NCBI GenBank assembly: GCA_963966185.1
Contig: CAWZYM010000283.1
Span: forward strand, 1,145,001-1,209,000
DNA: 64,000 nt
Reading direction: 5' to 3'
From: Rhabditoides inermis
Taxonomy: Eukaryota > Nematoda > Chromadorea > Rhabditida > Rhabditidae
In this document: positions 39,063-48,037 of the stretch, piece after piece
Numbering within the stretch: position 1 is the first letter of the stretch
Layout of the letters: every line of letters begins with the position of its first letter
Notes under the pieces: generated by a model
What the model was told of the DNA's origin: nothing
What the model saw: the letters and a program-made list of their open reading frames with translations, nothing else
Database searches by the model: none
Position numbers and translations under genes: made by a program

Positions 39063-41130
39063 TGTAAACATTTATGATGTAGTATCACAGTCATCATGGA
39101 ATGGTGCGTGTCATGTCTACTGCTCATTGGGGACGCACATGGGGATGTGGGGGCAGGGCGCGCGGATACAGCGCACAGACATGGCCAGGCAGTGAGAGCC
39201 CGCAGAGCACTCGTGGTCCATACACACTCAAGAGACCATTCAATAGAGAGAGGGATATGAACAGTTTATACAGTGTAAGCAACTACTATGTAGTATCACA
39301 GTCATCATGGAATGGTGCGTGTCATTTCTACTGCTCATTGGGGACGCACATGGGGATGTGGGAGCAGGGCGCGCGGATACAGCGCACAGACATGGCCAGG
39401 CAGTGAGAGCCCGCAGAGCACTCGTGGTCCATACACACTCAAGAGACCATTCAGTAGAGAGAGGGATATGAACAGTTTATACAGAGTAAGCATGTTCTAT
39501 GTAGTATCACAGTCATCATGGAATGGTGCGTGTCATGTCTACTGCTCATTGGGGACGCACATGGGGATGTGGGGGCAGGGCGCGCGGATACAGCGCACAG
39601 ACATGGCCAGGCAGTGAGAGCCCGCAGAGCACTCGTGGTCCATACACACTCAAGAGACCATTCAATAGAGAGAGGGATAGGAACAGTTTATACAGTGTAA
39701 GCAACTACTATGTAGTATCACAGTCATCATGGAATGGTGCGTGTCATTTCTACTGCTCATTGGGGACGCACATGGGGATGTGGGAGCAGGGCGCGCGGAT
39801 ACAGCGCACAGACATGGCCAGGCAGTGAGAGCCCGCAGAGCACTCGTGGTCCATACACACTCAAGAGACCATTCAGTAGAGAGAGGGATATGAACAGTTT
39901 ATACAGAGTAAGCATGTTCTATGTAGTATCACAGTCATCATGGAATGGTGCGTGTCATGTGTACTGCTCATTGGGGACGCACATGGGGATGTGGGGGCAG
40001 GGCGCGCGGATACAGCGCACAGACATGGCCGGGCAGTGAGAGCCCGCAGAGCACTCGTGGTCCATACACACTCAAGAGACCATTCAATAGAGAGAGAGGG
40101 ATATGAACAGTTTATACAGTTTAAGCATGTTCTATGTAGTATCACAGTCATCATGGAATGGTGCGTGTCATGTCTACTGCTCATCGGGGACGCACATGGG
40201 GATGTGGGGGCAGGGCGCGCGGATACAGCGCACAGACATGGCCGGGCAGTGAGAGCCCGCAGAGCACTCGTGGTCCATACACACTCAAGAGACCATTCAA
40301 TAGAGAGAGGGATATGAACAGTTTATACAGTGTAAGCATGTACTATGTAGTATCACAGTCATCATGGAATGGTGCGTGTCATGTCTACTGCTCATCGGGG
40401 ACGCACATGGGGATGTGGGGGCAGGGCGCGCGGATACAGCGCACAGACATGGCCAGGCAGTGAGAGCCCGCAGAGCACTCGTGGTCCATACACATTCAAA
40501 GGACCATTCAATAGAGAGAGGGATATGAACAGTTTATATAGTGTAAGCATGTTCTATGTAGTATCACAGTCATCATGGAATGGTGCGTGTCATGTCTACT
40601 GCTCATCGGGGACGCACATGGGGATGTGGGGGCAGGGCGCGCGGATACAGCGCACAGACATGGCCGGGCAGTGAGAGCCCGCAGAGCACTCGTGGTCCAT
40701 ACACACTCAAGAGACCATTCAATAGAGAGAGGGATATGAACAGTTTATATAGTGTAAGCATGTTCTATGTAGTATCACAGTCATCATGGAATGGTGCGTG
40801 TCATGTCTACTGCTCATCGGGGACGCACATGGGGATGTGGGGGCAGGGCGCGCGGATACAGCGCACAGACATGGCCAGGCAGTGAGAGCCCGCAGAGCAC
40901 TCGTGGTCCACACACATTCAAGGGACCATTCAATAGAGAGAGGAATATGGACAGTTTATACAGTGTAATCATGTATTATGTAGTATCACAGTTATCATGG
41001 AATGGTGCGTGTCATGTCAACAGCTCATCGGGGACGCACATGGGGATGTGGGGGCAGGGCGCGCGGATACAGTTCACAGACATGGCCAGGCATTGATAGC
41101 CCGCAGAGCACTGGTGACCCTCGCACACAT
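39063..41130 (-). repeat. Exon-derived satellite, block 3 (about 10 monomers)
   Basis: The array resumes beyond the gene A promoter region at GTAAACATTTATGATGTAG, the position of a monomer that follows the 3' flank, and ends as exon 5 of TIL gene B. A two-monomer unit is repeated at 422 bp (39312 against 39734). Confidence 0.95.
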
Positions 41131-42191
41131 CTGAAACGAAAATTGTTTCATGAATTGCTTCACTTTTTAGCCATTTATTACTTATGTTCGGAATCAACGG
41201 AACAGTTTCAAGCCAGTCTCTAAAATCTACGAGACACTCACCCTTCTCTTCCACCTCGGTAGTAGTCTGTACAGGGCTGCCGATCAGCTTGTCCTTGGTC
41301 TCCGGACAAATGGCGACACACTTTCCGGAAGAAGGGTCCCTCTTGTAGCCATATTGACACTGACACTTGCCAGGCATACAAAACGCGAAGCACTTCTGAA
41401 AAAGAGAAGTAGAAAGAAAGAGAGGGAGAGAGAGGGAGAGGAAATAGAGAGAGGAAATGAGAGAAAGACAGAGACCCACCTTGTTCACGTCTTCACCGCA
41501 TGTCGGTTCGCAAAACGTAGCGCACTCGTTGAACTGTTCATAGGCAGGGCCTGTTTGAAGTTTAATTAATACATTAAACATCTTATCAAGACCGTTGTTC
41601 ATCCACATTCATCGAAACCAAAAATGCCTGATGGATCCTTGCAAAGGAGATCGAATGAGATCGACAAGAGAACGTGTCGTCACCATCACTCTTTCTCCGC
41701 GCGCTCGAAGAACCTTTCGAAGACTACCGTGGTACTTAAAAGAAAGACGTGAAAAAGAACGGAACCTACATTTTTCGTTTACCTTGATTCTTGAATCTTT
41801 GAACGATTCAACAACCAGTTTGAGAAAGTATTGTGATTTGTTTTTTTGGAGATCTTATTTTTAGCAACTAGTAAAACTGAGTTTTTCAAACAAAAATCGA
41901 GAACTCACAATTCGGCGACTCTGACTGCGCGAGCGCCACTCCAGCCAGAAGAACGAAGACAATCTGAAAAAGTACAACATAGAAAAGAACAAAAAAATCT
42001 GTGAGTAACTGTTGATTCACACAATTCTCGCAGGCTGAAAGGGGTAAACATGCTAAAGAAGATCTATGAAGAGTCCGAGGAGAAAGTGTCAGAGGAGGGT
42101 GTGTGAAAAAGTGTAATCGAGAAAAGTGTGATGATAAACAGTGTAACCAGGAGTATAATATAATCAAAAATCTACATACCATTCGTTGCAT
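41012..42191 (-). CDS. TIL gene B: near-identical duplicate of gene A
   Basis: Exons 42191-42180, 41963-41909, 41550-41480, 41395-41242 and 41130-41012, each offset by exactly 3,393 bp from gene A, about 136 residues. Visible protein differences are few: Phe for Leu between the third and fourth cysteines' neighbours (CATFC against CATLC), Ser for Tyr before SGK, and PCPHIP against PCSHIT in the last module. Cysteines, signal peptide and splice sites are intact. The duplication includes the promoter and flanking monomers, so it arose as a block of about 3.4 kb containing gene and array. Confidence 0.85.
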
Positions 42192-42455
42192 GGTTAACTA
42201 GTCGAGATCGATGCGATCTTGCAGGTTTAAATCTCGCCAATACCGCCCGTTTATATAGGGTACTGTCTTTATTCATCAGCAACCACACACGTAAGAGAAT
42301 GAGAAATAGCATGCGCAATTGTGAGAATCAGACACAGGCGCGCAAGTGAGTCATTTGCGTGTTTTACACAATTTTGTGTGGACAGTTGTGTTGTATTATA
42401 TGTTTTGACTGGCTTTACCCGATGATTTCTTGACATCATATACATGAATAATGGA

Positions 42456-43044
42456 TGTAAACATTTATGATGTAGTATCACAGTCATCATGGAATGGTGC
42501 GTGTCATGTCTACTGCTCATTGGGGACGCACATGGGGATGTGGGGGCAGGGCGCGCGGATACAGCGCACAGACATGGCCAGGCAGTGAGAGCCCGCAGAG
42601 CACTCGTGGTCCATACACACTCAAGAGACCATTCAATAGAGAGAGGGATATGAACAGTTTATACAGTGTAAGCAACTACTATGTAGTATCACAGTCATCA
42701 TGGAATGGTGCGTGTCATTTCTACTGCTCATTGGGGACGCACATGGGGATGTGGGAGCAGGGCGCGCGGATACAGCGCACAGACATGGCCAGGCAGTGAG
42801 AGCCCGCAGAGCACTCGTGGTCCATACACACTCAAGAGACCATTCAGTAGAGAGAGGGATATGAACAGTTTATACAGAGTAAGCATGTTCTATGTAGTAT
42901 CACAGTCATCATGGAATGGTGCGTGTCATGTGTACTGCTCATCGGGGACGAACATGGGGATGTGGGGGCAGGGCGCGCGGATACAGCGCACAGACATGGC
43001 CAGGCAGTGAGAGCCCGCAGAGCACTCGTGACCCTCGCACACAT
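42456..43044 (-). repeat. Exon-derived satellite, block 4 (about 3 monomers)
   Basis: A short stub of array between the gene B upstream flank and TIL copy C. Its final monomer has become exon 5 of copy C. Confidence 0.93.
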
Positions 43045-43388
43045 CTGAAACGAAAATTATTTCATGAATTGCTTCACCTTTTAGGCATTTATTACGTCCA
43101 TATGCTCGGAATCAACGGAACAGTTTCAAACCAGTCTCTAAAATCTACGAGACACTCACCCTCCTCCTCCACCTCGGTAGTAGTCGGTACAGGGCTGCCG
43201 ATCAGCTTGTCCTTGGTCTCCGGACAGATAGCGACACACTTTCCGGAAGAAGCATCCCTCTTGTAGCCATACTCACACTGACACTTGGCGGGCATGCACA
43301 TCATGATGCAGGGCTGAAAAAGCACGGTTGGGAGAGGGGGGAGGTGAGAGAAAGAGAGGGACAGAGAGCGAGAAAGAGAGAGATACAT

Positions 43389-43432
<44 letters not shown>

Positions 43433-43849
43433 GGGTTCTTAGCTACTCGGTAGAGCCTAACGCTTGTTCGGACCTCTGCGCTCTCCGTGAAAGCACACTA
43501 TTTCGTCTTCCACTCGCGTGTTCGAGCCTCTACAGCATCGATAGACGAAAACAGGAACCTTGATCGAAGCGCGTTCGAGGCTCGATAGAGGGGTAACAAA
43601 AGGTTGATAGAGGGTACCTCGAACAGAGGCGACCCTCTATCAACCTTCTAACAACCCTCTATCGCTCGGATTGTAATGGGGTCATTCGTTAGGGTCAAAC
43701 GCTCTTGTTTGGGTCTATCGATGCTATAGAGGCTCGAACACGTGAGTGGAAGACGAAATAGTGTGCTTTCACGGAGAGCGCAGAGGTCCGAACATGCGTT
43801 AGGGTCTGCCGAGTAGCTAAGAACCCATTAGAAAGAGATACATAGAGAG

Positions 43850-43897
<48 letters not shown>

Positions 43898-43968
43898 CCT
43901 GTTCTCGTCTTCTCCGCAAGTCGGCTCGCAAGCAGTTGCGCACTCGTTGAACTGCTCGTATTGAGGAC
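42926..43968 (-). pseudogene. TIL copy C: 5'-truncated TIL gene with a satellite-type last exon
   Basis: Exons 3 (43968-43898), 4 (43313-43160) and 5 (43044-42926) remain with good splice sites and the same lengths as in genes A and B (71, 154 and 119 nt). Exons 1 and 2, hence the start codon and signal peptide, are missing: a LINE fragment lies directly upstream. Exon 5 begins with the gene-type VCEGHEC but continues with satellite-type residues (GSHC, VRC). In it the last cysteine codon has become Phe and the satellite TAG has become TAC, so the frame runs on to TGA. Intron 3 carries a 394 bp MITE. It could be functional only if an alternative 5' end exists. Confidence 0.75.
43433..43826. 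mobile_element. MITE in intron 3 of TIL copy C
   Basis: The terminal inverted repeats are about 115 bp. The element starts GGGTTCTTAGCTACTCGG and ends CCGAGTAGCTAAGAACCC, with an internal region rich in CCCTCTATC words. It encodes nothing. GA microsatellites flank both sides, so any target-site duplication is hidden. Confidence 0.8.
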
Positions 43969-43984
43969 CTGTAAATGAGTATGC

Positions 43985-44670
43985 ACATGTACACAAAACT
44001 ATTTCCAAACTAGCATCTAAAATGAACACGAGCCCTGACAATATTTCGCATGCCTTTTTGAAAAATACGGTTGATACGATTTCGCTCCCACTCTCTATTC
44101 TTTTTTCAATGTCTACTTCCGTATGCAATGTCCCTGAGATTTGGAAACTGGCGTATATAAAACCTCTTTATAAAAAGGGGGCTCGTGATGATCCACTCAA
44201 CTACCGGCCTATCAGCCTTATAAGTAGTGTTGCGAAAGTTCTGGAACGCATATGCGTCAAGCAAATTACGGAATTTCTTGAGAGGAATTCGCTTCTCACA
44301 CCTAGGCAATTTGGCTTTCGCAAGAATAGATCTACAAACGCTCAACTTATTGAGTGTCATAGTCACTGGTTGAAACACCTGTCTAATGGAATGGTTATCG
44401 ATTGTATATACTTTGATTTCAATAAGGCATTCGATACTATTAATCACAACTTGCTATACAAAAAGTTGCATTCGCTGGGAATTCGCGGTAACGTATTGGG
44501 ATGGATTAGAAGTTTCTTGACCGACCGTCGCCAACAAGTAATGGTCGGTGATGAGCTTTTCGTCTCCACGGCTTGTCAACTGTGGTGTACCACAGGGGTC
44601 TTGCCTAGGTCCCATACTGTTCAATGTATATATTAATGATATCATCTCCAATCTTCCCGATTCATGAAAC
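43985..44670 (+). pseudogene. Fragment of a LINE reverse transcriptase (Jockey/CR1-like)
   Basis: The frame 44022-44636 shows the non-LTR RT core: DDPLNYRPISLIS, FGFRKNRSTNAQLIE and YFDFNKAFDTINH. A one-base frameshift near 44575 separates these from CGVPQGSCLGPILFNVYIND in the next frame. The YADD catalytic block, the thumb and the 3' end are missing, as is the endonuclease, so it is dead. It lies where exons 1-2 of TIL copy C would be expected and ends at the intron tail of the lone exon D. Confidence 0.85.
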
Positions 44671-44692
44671 AATTCATGAAACAATTTTCGTT

Positions 44693-45592
44693 TCAGATGT
44701 GTGCGAGGGTCACGAGTGCTCTGCGGGCTATCAATGCCTGGCCATGTCTGTGAACTGTATCCGCGCGCCCTGCCCCCACATATCCATGTGCGTCCCCGAT
44801 GAGCAGTAGACATGACACGCACCATTCCATGATAACTGTGATACTACATACATAATACATGCTTACACTGTATAAACTGTTCATATCCCTCTCTCTGTTC
44901 TCTATTGAATGGTCCCTTGAATGTGTATGGACCACGAGTGCTCTGCGGGCTCTCACTGCCTGGCCATGTCTGTGCGCTGTATCCGCGCGCCCTGCCCCCA
45001 CATCCCCATGTGCGTCCCCGAAGAGCAGTAGACATGACACGCACCATTCCATGATAACTGTGATACTACATACATAATACATGCTTACACTGTATAAACT
45101 GTTCATATCCCTCTCTCTATTCTCTATTGAATGGTCCCTTGAATGTGTATGGACCACGAGTGCTCTGCGGGCTCTCACTGCCTGGCCATGTCTGTGCGCT
45201 GTATCCGCGCGCCCTGCCCCCACATCCCCATGTGCGTCCCCGATGAGCAGTAGACATGACACGCACCATTCCATGATAACTGTGATACTACATACATAAT
45301 ACATGCTTACACTGTATAAACTGATCATATCCTTCTCTCTATTCTCTATTGAATGGTCCCTTGAATGTGTATGGACCACGAGTGCTCTGCGGGCTCTCAC
45401 TGCCTGGCCATGTCTGTGCGCTGTATCTGTGCGCTGTTGAACGACGCGGCTGCAACGAGGATTAGAAGGAGACAAAGACGAGAAGGAACAACGAGAGAGA
45501 GGACAGCACAGTGGTTGACACTCACACGACAGCGACGCGAGTGATAGGAGTATAGAGATGGAGACCGCTAAGGTCCCAGAGCGGCTGACCAT
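44693..45592 (-). CDS. 299-codon frame: signal-peptide-like start running antisense through the satellite
   Basis: It begins in unique DNA at 45592. The first 26 or so residues look like a signal peptide (basic start, SISILLSLASLSC), followed by a short cysteine-rich stretch (PLCCPLSRC). From about residue 54 it enters the inverted satellite and reads its antisense frame three times, because the 222 bp unit keeps frame, ending inside the antisense of exon D. The N-terminal part could be the first exon of a real secreted protein and the remainder mere read-through. It starts 173 bp downstream of the acid phosphatase stop, on the same strand. Confidence 0.3.
   Translation of the reverse strand: MVSRSGTLAVSISILLSLASLSCECQPLCCPLSRCSFSSLSPSNPRCSRVVQQRTDTAHRHGQAVRARRALVVHTHSRDHSIENREKDMISLYSVSMYYVCSITVIMEWCVSCLLLIGDAHGDVGAGRADTAHRHGQAVRARRALVVHTHSRDHSIENRERDMNSLYSVSMYYVCSITVIMEWCVSCLLLFGDAHGDVGAGRADTAHRHGQAVRARRALVVHTHSRDHSIENRERDMNSLYSVSMYYVCSITVIMEWCVSCLLLIGDAHGYVGAGRADTVHRHGQALIARRALVTLAHI
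44697..44809 (+). pseudogene. TIL fragment D: lone last exon in inverted orientation
   Basis: After an intact acceptor (TTTTCGTTTCAG) the exon encodes DVCEGHECSAGYQC and the rest of the six-cysteine module, ending PDEQ and TAG. It is gene-type at the asparagine before the fourth cysteine but satellite-type at the stop. No upstream TIL exons remain on the plus strand. Confidence 0.75.
44871..44876 (+). promoter_or_regulatory. TATAAA motif of a satellite monomer
   Basis: TATAAA sits 50 nt upstream of the monomer ATG at 44921, close to the spacing of about 60 nt between TATATAAA and ATG in the true TIL genes. A promoter role is inference. Confidence 0.3.
44921..45031 (+). CDS. Monomer micro-ORF, inverted block, copy 1
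   Basis: 36 codons from ATG 44921 to TAG 45031, with all six cysteines. Asp near the C-terminus is replaced by Glu. The TATAAA upstream is intact. Candidate only. Confidence 0.35.
   Translation: MCMDHECSAGSHCLAMSVRCIRAPCPHIPMCVPEEQ
45143..45253 (+). CDS. Monomer micro-ORF, inverted block, copy 2
   Basis: Exactly 222 bp downstream of copy 1 and again a complete six-cysteine 36-codon frame ending PDEQ. Candidate only. Confidence 0.35.
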   Translation: MCMDHECSAGSHCLAMSVRCIRAPCPHIPMCVPDEQ

Positions 45593-45764
45593 GGGAAGTG
45601 GAGGAGAAGAAATGATGAGTGGAGGAGGATTTGGAACGTGATAGAATGCGAGACAGACAGATTGACAGATCAGACATATTCAAATTAGCGAGATTCGCAC
45701 AAGAAATTATGAATGATATGTAAACATGTAGTTTATCTGAGGAAATCTCATTGAGGCGATGCGT

Positions 45765-46652
45765 TCAGAATGTCTTGAAGTATTGGGACAGAGTGGAGTA
45801 GGCACGGCTGAAGAGGCTGGAGAATCTATCGTAGATCCGACCGCGAATCTGCTCGATGACGGTTTTCTTAAACGGATGCTGCTGGCAGTACTGAAAATGC
45901 GAGTGTTTTTTTCTTCTTTTTATATCTTTTCTTTGTTATTTCTTGTATCATACACTACTGTTTCCATCTATTCTATTCCTCCTCTCTTTTCTTCACCCAC
46001 AACCCATACATATCTCTGCTTTATGGTTTATTTCTGACTTCGTCGATACTCGGTGCCGGCTTCATCCTGAGGGCTATTTGTTCAATCATCTCGATTGGAC
46101 ACAAGTTATCTCCAAGGATCACCAGCGCGCATTCGGGGATCTAGAATAGTTTTTACGACTACATACATACTACAATCGGAAAATAATTTGACCTGTACTT
46201 TTCTTTAGGATAACGATAAGAGGATTATGATACCAGATTACTTTGATAGGTAAGATAATCTGTAGTGCACTCACATGTTTGGTGAAAGGCTCGATCTCTG
46301 CTGTCTCGTTGGCGCGGTACATGAACTGAAAGTGTGACATGCACTTTCGGATCAGAACTTCTTAGCGGAAAGCTCATAACCTTCATGTTACTTCCCACAC
46401 TGACGTTTCGGATTCTGCTATGTATATAGCTTTGGCTGTGTATATGATGCACTTGTAAGAGTCAGGCAGGAGAGGACTTTTTGAGTTTTCCTCGATGAGC
46501 TGTTAAGCGCGACTCACCCTGACATACGATGCGTTCTTGACGTCTGTGAACGTCTCTACGAGCACGCATGCCGAGTAGGCGGGGAATCCGCTTGGAACCA
46601 CTGCCTGCTTGGCGCTCAGAGAAAACAGAAGAGCCGTGAGCGTCGTGTCGTG
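45765..46652 (-). CDS. Histidine acid phosphatase, C-terminal exons (5' part not found)
   Basis: Three phase-0 exons: 46652-46518, 46325-46275 and 45890-45765. The first opens with HDTTLTALLFSL, the conserved His-Asp (proton donor) motif of branch-2 histidine acid phosphatases, and continues to VPSGFPAYSACVLVE, a typical stretch after it. The second encodes FMYRANETAEIEPF, matching the region before the family's last cysteine. The third starts YCQQHPF and ends at TGA. Such enzymes hydrolyse phosphomonoesters, usually secreted or membrane-bound. The N-terminal RHG motif was not found in the 4 kb upstream, which is full of transposons, so the gene is either broken or has widely spaced exons that I cannot recognise. 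Confidence 0.72.
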
Positions 46653-46834
46653 CTGCAACGTAGATTTCAGATCAAGCAAGGGTGTTTGTTGTTACTTTGA
46701 GCTCATTTTGCTACATATGTTAATTGGATATCACTATTGAACCACACACTAACATGATCGATCTATGAACATCACGTGAACATCCGGCGTGGCGGCAGGC
46801 TGAACAACTATAACAAAAAAACTGCCAAGCCCAC

Positions 46835-47897
46835 TGACTACAGGTTGCGAGTGACACGCGAGTGGGTGTCATTTTGCGAGTGAGGAGCGAGTGGGTGTCA
46901 TTTTGCGAGTGAGGAGCGAGTGAGACGCGAGTGGTTTGGTGCGAGAAGGGGAAAAGTGCGGGGAAGAAAGGCGTGCGAGTGGCGCGCGTGTCAGCAGCGA
47001 GTCGCGATCCACTCGCGTACCACTCGCAACCACTTTTCAAAGTTTTGGAACGGGTCTCGTCGCGATTGCCCTTCTTTGCATGTGAAATACGAAATCACAC
47101 ATGCACTTTCGGCTGTCATAGACCGCACTTTGTTTTGTTTTTCTCGGCAATATGTTTATGTATGTATCTACTGCATGTTAATTGAACTATTGAACGTCTA
47201 GTATGTTTCCGATTCAATATTCTCGTAGTGATTGTTTCCAATGTAGCATTTCAGTTTCGTCATATCTGTTTATGCTCCCAGTCGCTGCAATGACAGAACA
47301 CCCGTCCTATTCCTATCATTACCTAGAGGACTGAAGGTAAGAGACTTTTATTATCGATCCAGAACGGTGTGTAAATCTTCACTAGACAAGACAACGAGCG
47401 GCAGAGCAGTTATGAATAGGTGAGATTGTGGTGTTTTGATGTTTTTCTAACGTTAGTTTGTCTGTCTAACTGATCTCATTTTGCAGTTGCGTCGTCTGTA
47501 CACCGCCATCGTCACGATTCGCAGCTACCAGGAAATCAAACACACAGTCACCTTCAAGCAAGATCAAGATTATCTACGCATTCCCGCACACGTCTACGCT
47601 TTCATATACAAAAACTTACACAATTTGATGATTCAACGTGTTTTCAATGTGATAAACGTTTTTGAGTATATTCAAATGTGTTTGTTGGATATCAGGATGA
47701 ATGGGGTACGAATGCAAAAGCGAGGGGGCGGGGTGGGAGAAAAAAAAAATAAAAGTGGGCGTGGCCTACGATCTGTGCTTGATCCGCGCGAGTGGCGAGC
47801 GACTCGCACGCGAGTCAACAGCGGGTCGTTGGCAGGAATGACAATTACTCGCTGTTCACCCGCGTGCGAGTCGCGTCTCACTCGCAACCTGTAGTCA
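46835..47897. mobile_element. 1,063 bp element with TGACTACAGG inverted termini
   Basis: It starts TGACTACAGGTTGCGAGTG and ends with the exact inverse. Both ends are rich in GCGAGTG/CACTCGC words. The interior holds a plus-strand frame (47481-47894) with no motif I recognise; only its first 40 codons, after a TTTTGCAG, look protein-like. It may be a DNA transposon or two nested short elements of the family seen at 28071. Confidence 0.55.
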
Positions 47898-47938
47898 ATG
47901 ATACAAGACAGATACGCAGCTGAATGTCATTCACACAC

Positions 47939-48037
47939 CTGACACGGACAGCCCACGCACTTGTGGTAGCAGATTTTGATGTGATTAAAGAAGAACTCCG
48001 GGGAAAAGTAGAGTGCCGGGAGATCAGGGGAAATCAT
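47939..48037 (-). CDS. Candidate cysteine-rich exon, unrecognised
   Basis: 33 codons ending in FFFNHIKICYHKCVGCPCQ before a GTGTGTGA donor. It lies on the same strand as, and upstream of, the acid phosphatase exons, and the phases would allow direct joining. A related sequence occurs inverted at 49390-49428 plus 50141-50205. Its function is unknown; conservation of the peptide is the main evidence that it was once coding. Confidence 0.35.

Larger units (their letters stand above)
44810..45440 (+). repeat. Inverted stub of the exon-derived satellite (about 3 monomers of 222 bp)
   Basis: The monomers follow exon D with the exon-coding strand now on the plus strand, so this block is a mirror image of blocks 1-4. 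The unit is 222 bp, the longest form, and is a multiple of three. The last monomer breaks off inside the exon at about 45435. Confidence 0.93.

Noticed and set aside
38876..39127. Minus-strand 83-codon frame upstream of gene A (and its copy at 42269)
   Set aside because: It overlaps the promoter region and the first monomer; it has no homology I recognise and is duplicated only because the 3.4 kb block is.
41595..41864. Plus-strand frame of 89 codons in gene B intron 2
   Set aside because: It is intronic sequence antisense to gene B; the gene A counterpart differs in length because of point changes, unlike a maintained gene.
45943..46149. Plus-strand frame with LHPEGYLFNHLDWTQ
   Set aside because: It lies in an intron of the acid phosphatase gene on the opposite strand and has no recognisable domain.
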